A stretch of DNA of 64,000 nt from G963676655 sp963676655 (GCA_963676655.2 CAXXKX010000002.1:930001-994000); one strand, 5' to 3'; counted from the first letter of the stretch, positions 1 through 8,824 are shown. Numbers and translations: made by a program. Notes: generated by a model not told the origin, from the sequence alone.

Positions 1-462
1 TATATTCCTTCGGTTATTATGTTTGTCACCTATGTTCCCGAGGGAGTAAATATCGGAGCTTCTCCTGACGGCAGAAGGGCGTCCGCTCCGATTGCCGATT
101 CATGCGGACCGATGCAGGGAACCGACCTTGAAGGCGTGACATCCATGCTGCAAAGCACATCATGTCTGCCGCATCATAAGGGGCTGGGGACGACTATTTT
201 GAATATGCGCGTTCCATCCCTGATGGTCAGGGAGCCGGAACACCGGGCCAAGCTTAAAAGCCTGATCAAGTCCTATTTTGATATGGGAGGATTGCAGGTT
301 CAGATCAGCGTACTTGATGCGGAGACCCTGAAAATGGCGGAGAAATATCCCGAACAGTATGAAAATCTGGTGATTCGTATCGGCGGTTATACTGAATATT
401 TCAACCGTCTTAATCCAAAACTCCAGAAAGAGGTAATCACCAGAATAGAACATGAGATTTAA
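1..462 (+). CDS. glycyl radical enzyme, C-terminal part (5' end outside window)
   Basis: The reading frame is open from base 1, so only the last ~153 residues of a pyruvate formate-lyase-like glycyl radical enzyme are visible. They include the family's PDGRRA loop (SPDGRRASAPIADSCGP) and the radical site IRIGGYTEYF near the C-terminus; the radical-bearing Gly is encoded at 385-387. In this family the activated Gly radical is passed to a catalytic Cys, which lies outside the window. The closest relative here is the GRE at 1607-3697, which shares the IGGYT-YF ending. It probably forms one locus with the genes up to 7516. The substrate cannot be told. Confidence 0.9.
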   Translation, partial: YIPSVIMFVTYVPEGVNIGASPDGRRASAPIADSCGPMQGTDLEGVTSMLQSTSCLPHHKGLGTTILNMRVPSLMVREPEHRAKLKSLIKSYFDMGGLQVQISVLDAETLKMAEKYPEQYENLVIRIGGYTEYFNRLNPKLQKEVITRIEHEI

Positions 463-524
463 GACAATATGCATAGCGCTGTTTTAATTGAAGTGTATAA
501 TGGTTATTATAAAGGACTGGTTTT

Positions 525-1568
525 ATGTTTAAAATTTTTTTTGCCATATCATTCATTTTGATAAGTTGTTCACTCTATGCCGGAGAAAAAAATTACTGGC
601 GCGGCGGCTGGGGTGTAGGAAAAGATTACAAGCAGGAAATCGCTACGGCGAAGAAACTGGGTTTTGCCGCATTGATGCAGGGCGGAGATCTGGGTAAATT
701 AAAAGAACTCTGCAAAGAGGCGGCAAAAGAAAAAATCGGGATTTATTACTGGATCAGTCTCTATCCGCGGAAAAAGGATAAACGATTTCTGCAGGGAATG
801 AATAAGCAGGACGCTGAAAAAGTTGCCAATATGCGGCGGGATAAAGACCCTTACAAACATGGATATCAGCTCGGGGGAGAGCCGATAAATGAACAGACTA
901 ATGTTTTCATCCATGACCTTTATTGTTTTCACCGGCCTGAAGTGGTGAAAATGATGCAGGATAAGATACGCAAAGCCTTTGACGCCTGTCCGGAACTTGC
1001 GGGTATCGCCTTTGATTATTTCGGCTATGTTAATTACCGTTGCTGCCGCTGTCCGTATTCGCTCCGGCTTTTTGAGGAATATTACAAAAAACTTCCTCCG
1101 GGGACCGACCGGGAAAAAGCGCTGGATAAATTTTCCCTTGAAAGTCTGGTAGCGTTCAACAACGAACTGGCGGCGTTTGTCCGCAAGCTAAAACCGGGTT
1201 CTAAAATCGTTACTCATATCTACCCGACTTATCTGCCTGACCCGGTTTACGGGAACCGGCTTAACGTTGATTACTGCTGTCAGACGGTCGCGTGGTATTT
1301 TAAACCTTACTGGAAACCGGAAAAGATTGAGAAATATACTAAATTCGTGATCGGTGAAGACAAGAAATACCATTCCGGGGTCAAGGGCATTCCTTTTGTC
1401 GGGATTTACCAGTCTAAACCTGAACTCAGCAAGCCGACGGACGTATTCAAGCGGGAGTTGAAAATAATTAGATCTTGCGGTACGCAGTCGTTCAGCATTT
1501 GCCCGTTCAGGATATTCAATCAAAAACCCGAACTGGGAAAAGTTTTTTTGCAGGAAATGGGAAAATAA
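525..1568 (+). CDS. secreted TIM-barrel-like protein, putative glycosidase
   Basis: A 347-residue protein with a clear signal peptide (hydrophobic residues 1-19, ending CSLYAG), so it is exported. The body has the alternating pattern of a (beta/alpha)8 hydrolase: a GIAFDYFGYV strand end that looks like a catalytic strand, followed by a Cys-rich turn (YRCCRCPYS). A similar strand-then-Cys-cluster arrangement occurs in the large secreted protein at 53771-56653. AAAGGA precedes the ATG. It sits between GRE genes on the same strand and may supply a substrate for them, but that is inference. I recognise no named family, and catalytic residues are not certain. Confidence 0.6.
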   Translation: MFKIFFAISFILISCSLYAGEKNYWRGGWGVGKDYKQEIATAKKLGFAALMQGGDLGKLKELCKEAAKEKIGIYYWISLYPRKKDKRFLQGMNKQDAEKVANMRRDKDPYKHGYQLGGEPINEQTNVFIHDLYCFHRPEVVKMMQDKIRKAFDACPELAGIAFDYFGYVNYRCCRCPYSLRLFEEYYKKLPPGTDREKALDKFSLESLVAFNNELAAFVRKLKPGSKIVTHIYPTYLPDPVYGNRLNVDYCCQTVAWYFKPYWKPEKIEKYTKFVIGEDKKYHSGVKGIPFVGIYQSKPELSKPTDVFKRELKIIRSCGTQSFSICPFRIFNQKPELGKVFLQEMGK

Positions 1569-1606
1569 ACAATACAATCAAGTAATTTGCAGTATTAAGG
1601 ATTAAC

Positions 1607-3697
1607 ATGATGAATAGCGATTTAAGGGCTGAAACAATCAGAAAAAGAGTTCTGGCGGACCAGGCGAAGTTGCGTGGCTTTAAAGGCAAGGATACCGTGA
1701 TCGAGGCGGAAGTAATGCGTGATTTGACCGGTTTGGAATCACAGCAGTTACGGGCGGGATTGATGAATCGTGGAATTCTCAGCCGTTTGCGGTTCCAGAT
1801 TGACGATTATGAACTGTTGGCAGGGCGTATTCTGCCTTATGAACATACGGATGATGAAATTACCGCCGCAAAAGAATTTTTTGCAAAAATCCCTGGCGCC
1901 TGGGGGCAGTCAGGACATTGCGCGCTTTACTGGGAAGAACTCTTTGAGATCGGCATAGGCGGTCTTATTGACAAAATCAACGGTTTGCTGGCAGACAGTG
2001 AAGGCGAAAACAAAGACGCTTACCAGTCGTTTATCTATGCGCTTGAAGGCGTTCAGCAGATGATCCTGCATGCAATAGAACCGGTCGAAGAGGCGATGGA
2101 AAAAGCCTCGATTTCCCGGGCTGCTGAATTGATAAAGATTTGCGAATCGTGCCGGCGCATTGTTTCGGACCCGCCGGCAACATTCCGTGACGCGATGCAG
2201 ATAGTCTATTTTATGATGGTCGGGACTATGGTTGGGGATCGCATCGGCTATGTCTGTCCCGGTATGCTTGACCGGCATTTTGCCCGGTTTATCGAAGATG
2301 ACGAAGCGTTTGCGGATAAAGCTTTGGAAATACTCGAAGCTTATTATTTTCTCTTAAATGATTTTACCCATAGCGGCGGTGCTTCAGCGATCATGGTTGG
2401 GGGGATAGACGAAAACGGCAATAACGTTACCAATATCCTGTCCTACCTGTGTCTGGAGGCGCTGCGCCGAACGAATCTGGTTTATCCTACGGTCGGGGTT
2501 TGCTGGCACGAGGGAACGCCTGAATCGTTGACTGATCTGGCAATTGAACTGATTTCACAGGGATATTCTACTCCCGCGTTCTTCGGTAACGAAGTGATTC
2601 GCAAGGGGCTGATGCATTACGGCGTGCCGGAAGCCGATGCTTGTGATTACCAGAATTCCACTTGTGTAGAGATAACTCCGTACGGTTCCAGTAACGTCTG
2701 GGTCGCTTCGCCTTATTTTAGCGTTTGCGGTTTACTGATGGAAAAAATTGCGGAAAACCGGGAATATGACTCGTACGATGACTTTCTCAGCTCCTACTTT
2801 GATTTGCTTGGACAGAAAATCGCTGAGGCGGTCAAACAGCAAAATATTGCCCGAGAGAGCCGCCGGATGCACAAACGCCATCCGCTGCAAAGTGTTTTGA
2901 CCCGGGATTGCATTTCTCGTGGTCGCGATATTGACGACGGCGGCGCCCGGTTTAACTGGGTCGAATGTTCATTTGTCGGGCTGGCCAATCTGGTCGATTC
3001 GCTCAAGGTGATCAAAGATGAGGTTTTTGAGTCGAAAAATATGTCTATGTCCGAACTGAAAACCATCCTTGAAAATGATTTTTCCGGCAATGAATCGTTG
3101 CGGCAGAAGTTTTTGAACGCATACCCGAAATACGGCCTTGACAATCCGGAAGTTGACACGGAAATCACCCGTTTTATGGCTTTTATCACTGCTGAATGCG
3201 GCAAACATAAAATGTTGCCGGATAACGCGCATTTTGTGCCGGGAACCTTTTGCTGGGTGATGCACCAGCGGCTTGGCGAACAGTGTGGCGCTACTCCTGA
3301 CGGTCGCAAAGCCGGTTTCCCGTTTGCCGACGGCGCGGGTCCGGCCCAGGGGCGCGAAAAACTCGGTCCTACTGCGGCGATCAACTCGGTTACTTCATGG
3401 AATCATTCGCCGATGATCGGCGGTTCAGCCTTCAATATGAAGTTTAATAAAGCGGTTTTCAACGCGCCCGGTTCGGTGGATAAATTGAAATATCTGGTCC
3501 AAACCTTTTTGCGGCAGGGTGGCTTCGAGACCCAGATCAACGTGGTTGACAACGCTATTTTGAAACAGGCTCTTGAGACGCCGGAAGAGTATAATGATCT
3601 GGTTGTCCGCATCGGCGGTTACACCGACTATTTTACCCGGATGAGTCCGCAGATGCAGCAGGAAGTGATTTTACGAACGGAGTATGACTCGATATGA
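1607..3697 (+). CDS. glycyl radical enzyme (pyruvate formate-lyase family), paralogue A
   Basis: A complete 696-residue glycyl radical enzyme. The catalytic Cys is Cys353 in STCVEITPYG, followed by the family's Glu. The PDGRKAG loop precedes the radical site VVRIGGYTDYF, with Gly671 as the radical carrier. Family members cleave C-C, C-O, C-N or C-S bonds anaerobically after activation by a radical SAM enzyme. At 696 residues it is shorter than PFL (~760) or choline lyase (~850). Thr, not Gly, precedes the Cys, unlike the GCVE loop of dehydratases and lyases; I cannot name a substrate. Its stop overlaps the next GRE start (ATGA), indicating translational coupling. The activase is at 5761. Confidence 0.93.
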   Translation: MMNSDLRAETIRKRVLADQAKLRGFKGKDTVIEAEVMRDLTGLESQQLRAGLMNRGILSRLRFQIDDYELLAGRILPYEHTDDEITAAKEFFAKIPGAWGQSGHCALYWEELFEIGIGGLIDKINGLLADSEGENKDAYQSFIYALEGVQQMILHAIEPVEEAMEKASISRAAELIKICESCRRIVSDPPATFRDAMQIVYFMMVGTMVGDRIGYVCPGMLDRHFARFIEDDEAFADKALEILEAYYFLLNDFTHSGGASAIMVGGIDENGNNVTNILSYLCLEALRRTNLVYPTVGVCWHEGTPESLTDLAIELISQGYSTPAFFGNEVIRKGLMHYGVPEADACDYQNSTCVEITPYGSSNVWVASPYFSVCGLLMEKIAENREYDSYDDFLSSYFDLLGQKIAEAVKQQNIARESRRMHKRHPLQSVLTRDCISRGRDIDDGGARFNWVECSFVGLANLVDSLKVIKDEVFESKNMSMSELKTILENDFSGNESLRQKFLNAYPKYGLDNPEVDTEITRFMAFITAECGKHKMLPDNAHFVPGTFCWVMHQRLGEQCGATPDGRKAGFPFADGAGPAQGREKLGPTAAINSVTSWNHSPMIGGSAFNMKFNKAVFNAPGSVDKLKYLVQTFLRQGGFETQINVVDNAILKQALETPEEYNDLVVRIGGYTDYFTRMSPQMQQEVILRTEYDSI

Positions 3698-5655
3698 TCA
3701 CCGCGAGAATACAACGCCTGCTTGATCGGGTAAAGAGCGCTTCGGAACGGGTGATTCATCGTGAATCGGAACAGCGGTTCTACGCTGAAACGATCGGGGC
3801 GGTTATGGTTGAAAAAAAGCTTCCTCCAGTTCTGCAATATGCCGAGTTTCTCTATAAATTTGCTGAAAAATTCCCGATTGAACCGGATAATGATGAGCTG
3901 ATAGCCGGCTCTCAGCGCTTTACAAGGCCGGAGTTGCGCAAGTATTTGACCGAGGATGAACTGACGCAGATTGGCCCGTTTGGCAATATTGGCCATATTT
4001 GTGTTGACTATGGCCGCTTTTTGTGTCGCGGCGTGCAGGGGTTGCGTTCTGACATTTCAGCCATGCCGCCCGGTAACAACAAAGAAGCGTTTTACCGGGC
4101 TCTGGAAGCGTTTTCCCTGTTCGTCAGGCGTCATGGCTGTGACTCAATTGCGGAAGCTCCTCCGATGACGTTCCATGATGCCTTGCAATTAGTCTGGTTT
4201 ATTCATGTTTTCCTGCATGCTGAAAATAATGCGGCGGCAGTGTCTTTCGGGCGTCTGGACCAGTATCTCGGGCTGTATCTTGAGAATGATTTAGATAGTG
4301 GAGTGATTACCCGTGAAGAAGCTTATGAACTGATTTGCTGTTTCTGCATAAAATGCTGCGAAGGTGACGAATCTCAAAACCTGACTCTCGGCGGAACTGA
4401 AAACCGGTTGTCGATTATGTTGCTGCGGGTTATGGCTGAACTCAAGATTTGGCAGCCGTCGCTTTCGGTTCGGATCGGGCCGGATACCTCCGGGGAATTT
4501 ATGAGTGCGGCGGTTGATCTGTGTGCGGTTGGAACCGGGATGCCTTCATTTTTCAACGAACCGGTTGTTACCGGGTCACTGGAGAAGCTGGGCATTCCAC
4601 GAAACCGGGCTGAAGACTGGGGCATTGTCGGCTGTTACGAAGCGGCGCCGATGGGCAACAGCTATCCGTTGACCGTGGCCGGGGGAATTGTTTTGCCGGA
4701 AATTCTTTGGGATTTCCTCCAGAATGATGATGACTGGAACTCTTTTGACGAGTTTTATGTAGGATTTAAAAGTTTTTTCAGAGCTAAGTATATACAGTCT
4801 ATTCTGCCGGAATTTGAAAAACGCCGGATAGGGATGGCGGATAAATTCCCGTCGCCGTTTGAAAGCATCTGCGTGACCGGTTGTATTGAATCCGGCTTGA
4901 ATGCTGAAGAAGGCGGCGCGATCTACAACCTGTACGGCGTTAATATCCTCGGTATTGGTTCGCTGATCGACAGTTTGTTGTCTATCAGGAAGCTCATTTT
5001 TGATGACAAAGATATTACCTTTGAGCAAATGACAACGCAATTGGCGGATAATTTTCCCGATAAAAAGTTATTGCTCCGTTGTCGTAATCTGCCGGATAAA
5101 TTCGGCAGCGATTGCCCGGCAACTAACAAATTGGCTGCGAATATTTCATCGTTCATCGCCAAAGTCATTCTCAATCATCCGATGTCTTGTAAAACGCGCC
5201 CGTATCCCGGTTTTTTCTGGTTTGGTCAGGATATTCATCGTCATGTCGCGGCTGGTCCGGACGGCAGGATTGCCGGGGAACGTGTCTCTTACGGCTGTGG
5301 CCCCGGTGAGATGCTGGACAATGCCGGGGTTACGTCAATCCTGAATTCCGCCGCTTGTATTGCGCATTCTTTGTGTGCCTGCGGCAACCCGCTGACAATT
5401 TCGCTGAACCGTTCAGATGTGGCAGGTGATTCCGGAAAAGCGCGTATCAGGCAGTTGGTTGAAAGTTATTTTCAGCGCGGGGGATTTCATCTGCATTTCA
5501 ATATAGTTGATGCGGAACAACTTGAAGACGCTAAATTGAATCCGGAAAAATATGCCGATCTTGTGGTCCGGGTCAGCGGTTACAGCGCCACTTTCATTAA
5601 TATTGCGGAGTCATGGCAGGACGCTATAATCGAACGGACCAAGCTTGGAATGTGA
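3694..5655 (+). CDS. glycyl radical enzyme (pyruvate formate-lyase family), paralogue B
   Basis: A complete 653-residue glycyl radical enzyme overlapping paralogue A by 4 bp. The active-site Cys is Cys314 in IVGCYEAAPMGNS, so the second residue of the usual GCVE loop is Tyr. The radical site is VVRVSGYSATF with Gly629, closer to the classic RVSGY motif than paralogue A. The PDGRIAG loop and the region around residue 395 (VTGCIESGLNAEEGG) are also GRE-like. It is one of the shorter members of the family. Because both proteins keep Cys and Gly, both should be active enzymes rather than one being a scaffold, although a heteromer is possible. Substrate unknown. Confidence 0.92.
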   Translation: MITARIQRLLDRVKSASERVIHRESEQRFYAETIGAVMVEKKLPPVLQYAEFLYKFAEKFPIEPDNDELIAGSQRFTRPELRKYLTEDELTQIGPFGNIGHICVDYGRFLCRGVQGLRSDISAMPPGNNKEAFYRALEAFSLFVRRHGCDSIAEAPPMTFHDALQLVWFIHVFLHAENNAAAVSFGRLDQYLGLYLENDLDSGVITREEAYELICCFCIKCCEGDESQNLTLGGTENRLSIMLLRVMAELKIWQPSLSVRIGPDTSGEFMSAAVDLCAVGTGMPSFFNEPVVTGSLEKLGIPRNRAEDWGIVGCYEAAPMGNSYPLTVAGGIVLPEILWDFLQNDDDWNSFDEFYVGFKSFFRAKYIQSILPEFEKRRIGMADKFPSPFESICVTGCIESGLNAEEGGAIYNLYGVNILGIGSLIDSLLSIRKLIFDDKDITFEQMTTQLADNFPDKKLLLRCRNLPDKFGSDCPATNKLAANISSFIAKVILNHPMSCKTRPYPGFFWFGQDIHRHVAAGPDGRIAGERVSYGCGPGEMLDNAGVTSILNSAACIAHSLCACGNPLTISLNRSDVAGDSGKARIRQLVESYFQRGGFHLHFNIVDAEQLEDAKLNPEKYADLVVRVSGYSATFINIAESWQDAIIERTKLGM

Positions 5656-5671
5656 CAAAAGGTTTGAATTT

Positions 5672-5703
5672 GTAAATATGTAAATTTGTAAATATGTAAA
5701 AAT
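5672..5703. repeat. tandem octamer repeat GTAAATAT/GTAAATTT
   Basis: Four consecutive octamers (GTAAATAT, GTAAATTT, GTAAATAT, GTAAAAAT) lie in the spacer between GRE paralogue B and the activase. The rest of this 105-bp spacer is AT-rich with no visible terminator, so the activase may be cotranscribed. Confidence 0.7.
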
Positions 5704-5760
5704 CTAAATTGTAATGAATTATTAATTCGTAATTTTAAATATTAAGCAGGATGTTTTTTA

Positions 5761-6678
5761 ATGAGTAAAGAAGTTACCGGAACGGTTTTTGATATCAAAA
5801 AATTTGCCATTCACGACGGGCCGGGAATCCGGACCACCGTTTTTATGAAAGGGTGTCCGCTGCGCTGCGTCTGGTGCCATAATCCCGAATCGATCTCGCC
5901 GGAAATTGAAATATCCCTGGTTGAACATAAATGCATCGGCTGCGGCTGGTGCTTTGAGAACTGTCCAAACCAGGGACATCAGATGGTTGACGGAAAACGG
6001 GTGTTTGACCGCTCAAAGTGCATTCGCTGCGGACTTTGCGCTTCCCGCTGTTATGCCGACGCGCTTGAGGTGATCGGTAAAGAAATGAGTGTTTCTGAAG
6101 TGATAACCGAGGTAATGAAAGACAAGCCCTTCTACGATAACTCTGACGGCGGTATGACTTTGTCCGGCGGAGAGCCGATGTTGCAGTTTGAGTTTACCAA
6201 AGCTTTGCTGATCGCGGCGAAAGAGCAGGGGCTGCATTGCTGTCTGGATACCTGCGGCTTTGCGCCGTTTGAACGTTACCGGGAAATTCTTCAATACGTC
6301 GATATCTTTCTTTATGATTTGAAAAATACCGACCCTGAACGCCATAAACAGTATACCGGTGTTCCGCTCCAGCCGATTCTGGACAATTTACGGGATTTAT
6401 CTGACGCCGGAGCGACAATCTGGCTGCGATGTCCGGTAATCCCCGGGATTAATGATCGGGAAGAACATTTGATTGCGACCGGAATGATTGCCGAATCCCT
6501 GCCGGGAATCAAACAGGTCACGGTACACCCTTATCATCCGCTTGGCAGTTCCAAGAGTAAAAATATCGGAAAGGAATATTCGCTCTCTGATAAAGATTTC
6601 GCTGCACGGGAAGATGTTGTCAAATGGGTCGAAACGATCGCGTCACAGACTTCAAAAGAAGTCAAGAGCGAAGGCTGA
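5761..6678 (+). CDS. glycyl radical enzyme activating enzyme (radical SAM)
   Basis: A 305-residue radical SAM protein that installs the glycyl radical on GRE partners by reductive cleavage of S-adenosylmethionine. The radical SAM cluster motif CPLRCVWC lies near residue 31, followed by two ferredoxin-like 4Fe-4S motifs (CIGCGWCFENC and CIRCGLCASRC, about residues 60-99). These inserts are typical of activases of the dehydratase, choline and benzylsuccinate classes and are absent from the short PFL activase. GGEP near residue 138 binds SAM. It is the only activase in the window and follows two complete GREs and one partial GRE, so it may serve all three. Confidence 0.95.
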   Translation: MSKEVTGTVFDIKKFAIHDGPGIRTTVFMKGCPLRCVWCHNPESISPEIEISLVEHKCIGCGWCFENCPNQGHQMVDGKRVFDRSKCIRCGLCASRCYADALEVIGKEMSVSEVITEVMKDKPFYDNSDGGMTLSGGEPMLQFEFTKALLIAAKEQGLHCCLDTCGFAPFERYREILQYVDIFLYDLKNTDPERHKQYTGVPLQPILDNLRDLSDAGATIWLRCPVIPGINDREEHLIATGMIAESLPGIKQVTVHPYHPLGSSKSKNIGKEYSLSDKDFAAREDVVKWVETIASQTSKEVKSEG

Positions 6679-6691
6679 TCCGGGCTGCCTT

Positions 6692-7516
6692 TCAGGTCTT
6701 GCGTTTAACCTTATACTCACCCGGGGTGATTCCTTTCAGCTCGCGAAAGGTTTTGATAAAGTATTTATCGTTGGCGAAACCGCAGATAGCGGCGATCTCC
6801 GACAACACCCGGTTGGTCGATCTTAGCATTTGACAAGCACGGTTGATGCGCTGTTGGCGAATATATTCAACCGGACTGCATGATAGTTCACTCTTGAATA
6901 ATTTGAACAGGGTTGTGCGGTCGATATTCATTAAGGAAGCCAGTTCCGACACGTTTATACCGGTATGCATCTGGTTTTCAATCAAAGCCTGTGCCAGTGC
7001 GATTAATTGCGCATTTTTATCTGATGCGTTTATTTCAGGCACAAAAAGCAAATCCGCCAGTTTGAATAATTCCGCCGCCAGTTGATTCGGAGAGGTTTGA
7101 TTGCTGTTTCTTGCCATCGTGTGAATTCGGCCAAAACTATCCAGAACTCTTTCCGGAGCGGTTGGGCGTGCCCACGGTTTTGACGGGGTGAATCCCCAGG
7201 AACGCATTACTTCGTCGCAGCCTATGCCGCTCAAATGCAGCCAGCGGAAAATCCACGGATCGGCCGGATCATCATAGTATTCCACTTCTCCGTCGTTCAT
7301 TATGCAGAACATATCGCCCGGACTTAGCTCTTTTGTCAATTTTCCGGCACGAACCCAACCGCGTCCCTGTTCGATTATATGGGGACAGGTATAGCGGCCA
7401 AGTTCATAATGCACCCCGTCGATACTGGTCAGTCGCCCCGCGATATTCAACCAGAAGCTGATCCCGGGAGGCTGTGGAATGTCGTTTACCGGATAATTTT
7501 CGCCTATTGGTTCCAT
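6692..7516 (-). CDS. AraC-family transcriptional regulator
   Basis: A 274-residue regulator with an N-terminal cupin-like sensor (about residues 20-110, with LSPGDMFCIMNDGEVEYY) and two C-terminal helix-turn-helix motifs (about 180-270: NVSELASLMNIDRTTLFKLFK and the family signature IAAICGFANDKYFIKTFRELKGITPGEYK). It is convergent with the activase, with only 13 bp between the two stops. By position it probably controls the GRE locus in response to a small ligand, as AraC proteins do for carbohydrate genes. A promoter is proposed at 7541-7568. Confidence 0.9.
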   Translation of the reverse strand: MEPIGENYPVNDIPQPPGISFWLNIAGRLTSIDGVHYELGRYTCPHIIEQGRGWVRAGKLTKELSPGDMFCIMNDGEVEYYDDPADPWIFRWLHLSGIGCDEVMRSWGFTPSKPWARPTAPERVLDSFGRIHTMARNSNQTSPNQLAAELFKLADLLFVPEINASDKNAQLIALAQALIENQMHTGINVSELASLMNIDRTTLFKLFKSELSCSPVEYIRQQRINRACQMLRSTNRVLSEIAAICGFANDKYFIKTFRELKGITPGEYKVKRKT

Positions 7517-7540
7517 GTCTATTCCTTTTGTGTCAACAAT

Positions 7541-7568
7541 AGTATACCGTTAGGTATTGGTTTTTCAA
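7541..7568 (-). promoter_or_regulatory. predicted sigma-70 promoter of the AraC gene
   Basis: On the minus strand TTGAAA is followed after 16 bp by TATACT, some 25 bp before the AraC start codon. Short inverted repeats (TACC/GGTA) lie inside the spacer and could be an autoregulatory site. Confidence 0.45.
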
Positions 7569-7677
7569 TGGTATTTATGAATTTTATGTCTGTTTATTGC
7601 TATCAAAAGTATAGTGTTAGTCTTTTCTAAATGGCAAAATATACATTTGCTTAGTCGAAAATTGAATTTATTATATA

Positions 7678-7786
7678 AGACTTTAGGCCTGGTCATTCAT
7701 ACTTGGAGGGCGAAACTCCGTTGAGCCGGACGTGTCGCGCAGTCGGGCGGCTCGAGAGCCTCTCGCCCTCCACCAGACTTTAGGCC
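7678..7786. repeat. palindromic element bounded by 12-bp direct repeats
   Basis: The spacer 7517-7924 has no gene. It holds a structured element: the direct repeat AGACTTTAGGCC occurs at 7678-7689 and 7775-7786. Between the copies lie nested inverted repeats, TGGAGGGCGA (7704-7713) with TCGCCCTCCA (7763-7772), and GAGCCG (7723-7728) with CGGCTC (7748-7753). It is much more GC-rich than the surrounding spacer. The layout fits a small non-autonomous insertion with a target duplication, or a REP-like repeat. The rest of the spacer holds the AraC promoter and a terminator. Confidence 0.65.
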
Positions 7787-7830
7787 GGATTATCCTGTTA
7801 CGAAAGGGAGATATCTATAGTTTACGTTAA

Positions 7831-7863
7831 AAGAAAAAAGCCCCGATCTTGTTAAGACCGGGG
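7831..7863 (-). terminator. intrinsic terminator of the AsmA-like gene
   Basis: Read on the minus strand, a stem with arms CCCCGGTCTT and AAGATCGGGG (one mismatch) is followed by CTTTTTTC. It lies about 60 bp beyond the stop codon of the gene at 7925. Confidence 0.8.
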
Positions 7864-7924
7864 ACATTGTTTTATCTTCTACTGTACGATGGATGAAGCG
7901 CTATACTGTTATTAGTTGTACGGA

Positions 7925-8767
7925 TTAAAACAGGCTTTTAACGCCGTCAATCAGTTTTCCGCCGGCTTTTTTAGTTTCATCATAAGTCTTTTTGCCTGCT
8001 TCACCAATTACGTTGGCTGAACTTTTGACGGTCTCGCTGACCGCGGTATAAAGGCCGTCCCACAGCGTTGAGGCCAGCTCGGCCCAGCTCATTGCTTTGT
8101 CCGGGTGCAAATCAAAGTTTGCCATCGGAACTTTTACAGCCGGGATGAACTCGGATTTCGCCGCGACAGTGATGTTGCCGTCGACAAACCGGATAACTGT
8201 TACTTTAACCTTTTTGCCGGGTTTTTCCTCGGCCGGCGGGGCCGCTTCCGGTTTCTCGGCTTTATCAGCCGCAGGAGCTTCGCCCTTAGTATTTTTCTCG
8301 AGGGTATTTTTGATGTCAAACAAGTTATTCCCGGTAAGTCCCTGCTCGTAGGAGATTGCCAGGCCGGTAAACTTGATTTCTTCAACATTTATCTCGTTGC
8401 TGAGTAAGGTGGCGGGATCGAGGTCAACAATGAGTTCCTTGACCTTGACCGCGTAAGGTGTTTGGTAACCTTTGGGGTTGGCAACGCTGAATCCGCCGAT
8501 GGTGACTTTGCCCTGAAATAGTGAAAGAGAAAATTTCTCCAGCTTTACTTCGGTCCCGGTTAATTGGGAGCCGATTGTCGAAACCGCTTTACTGACGATC
8601 TTGTCATAGGTAAAACTCAGAACAACAATTATTATTATCAAAAGAGCCAGTAATACCCCGAAGATTTTTAAAAGCAGTTTGAATTTTGATTTTTTCTTTT
8701 TTGGTTTTACCACTTCTGTTTTTTCCTCTACAGCTTCCGCTGTTTCATTTTTTTCCTGATCAGACAT
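7925..8767 (-). CDS. AsmA-like inner-membrane-anchored protein
   Basis: A 280-residue protein with a short, highly charged cytoplasmic N-terminus (KPKKKKSKFK), one membrane helix (about residues 31-52) and a periplasmic part. This starts with the pattern of AsmA/DUF748 proteins: GTEVKLEKFSLSLFQGKVTIGGFSVANP, followed by VKELIVDLDPATLL. The family is linked to outer-membrane lipid transport and assembly. A Pro/Ala/Glu/Lys-rich linker lies near residues 160-190. The chosen ATG at 8767 has AAGGAAGG eight bases upstream; an in-frame start 11 codons earlier lacks such a site. It is single, with its own promoter and terminator. Confidence 0.72.
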   Translation of the reverse strand: MSDQEKNETAEAVEEKTEVVKPKKKKSKFKLLLKIFGVLLALLIIIIVVLSFTYDKIVSKAVSTIGSQLTGTEVKLEKFSLSLFQGKVTIGGFSVANPKGYQTPYAVKVKELIVDLDPATLLSNEINVEEIKFTGLAISYEQGLTGNNLFDIKNTLEKNTKGEAPAADKAEKPEAAPPAEEKPGKKVKVTVIRFVDGNITVAAKSEFIPAVKVPMANFDLHPDKAMSWAELASTLWDGLYTAVSETVKSSANVIGEAGKKTYDETKKAGGKLIDGVKSLF

Positions 8768-8824
8768 ATTACTATCCTTCCTTATTATAATTGTGTTCAA
8801 TGCAGCTAAACTGCCGCTACTATT

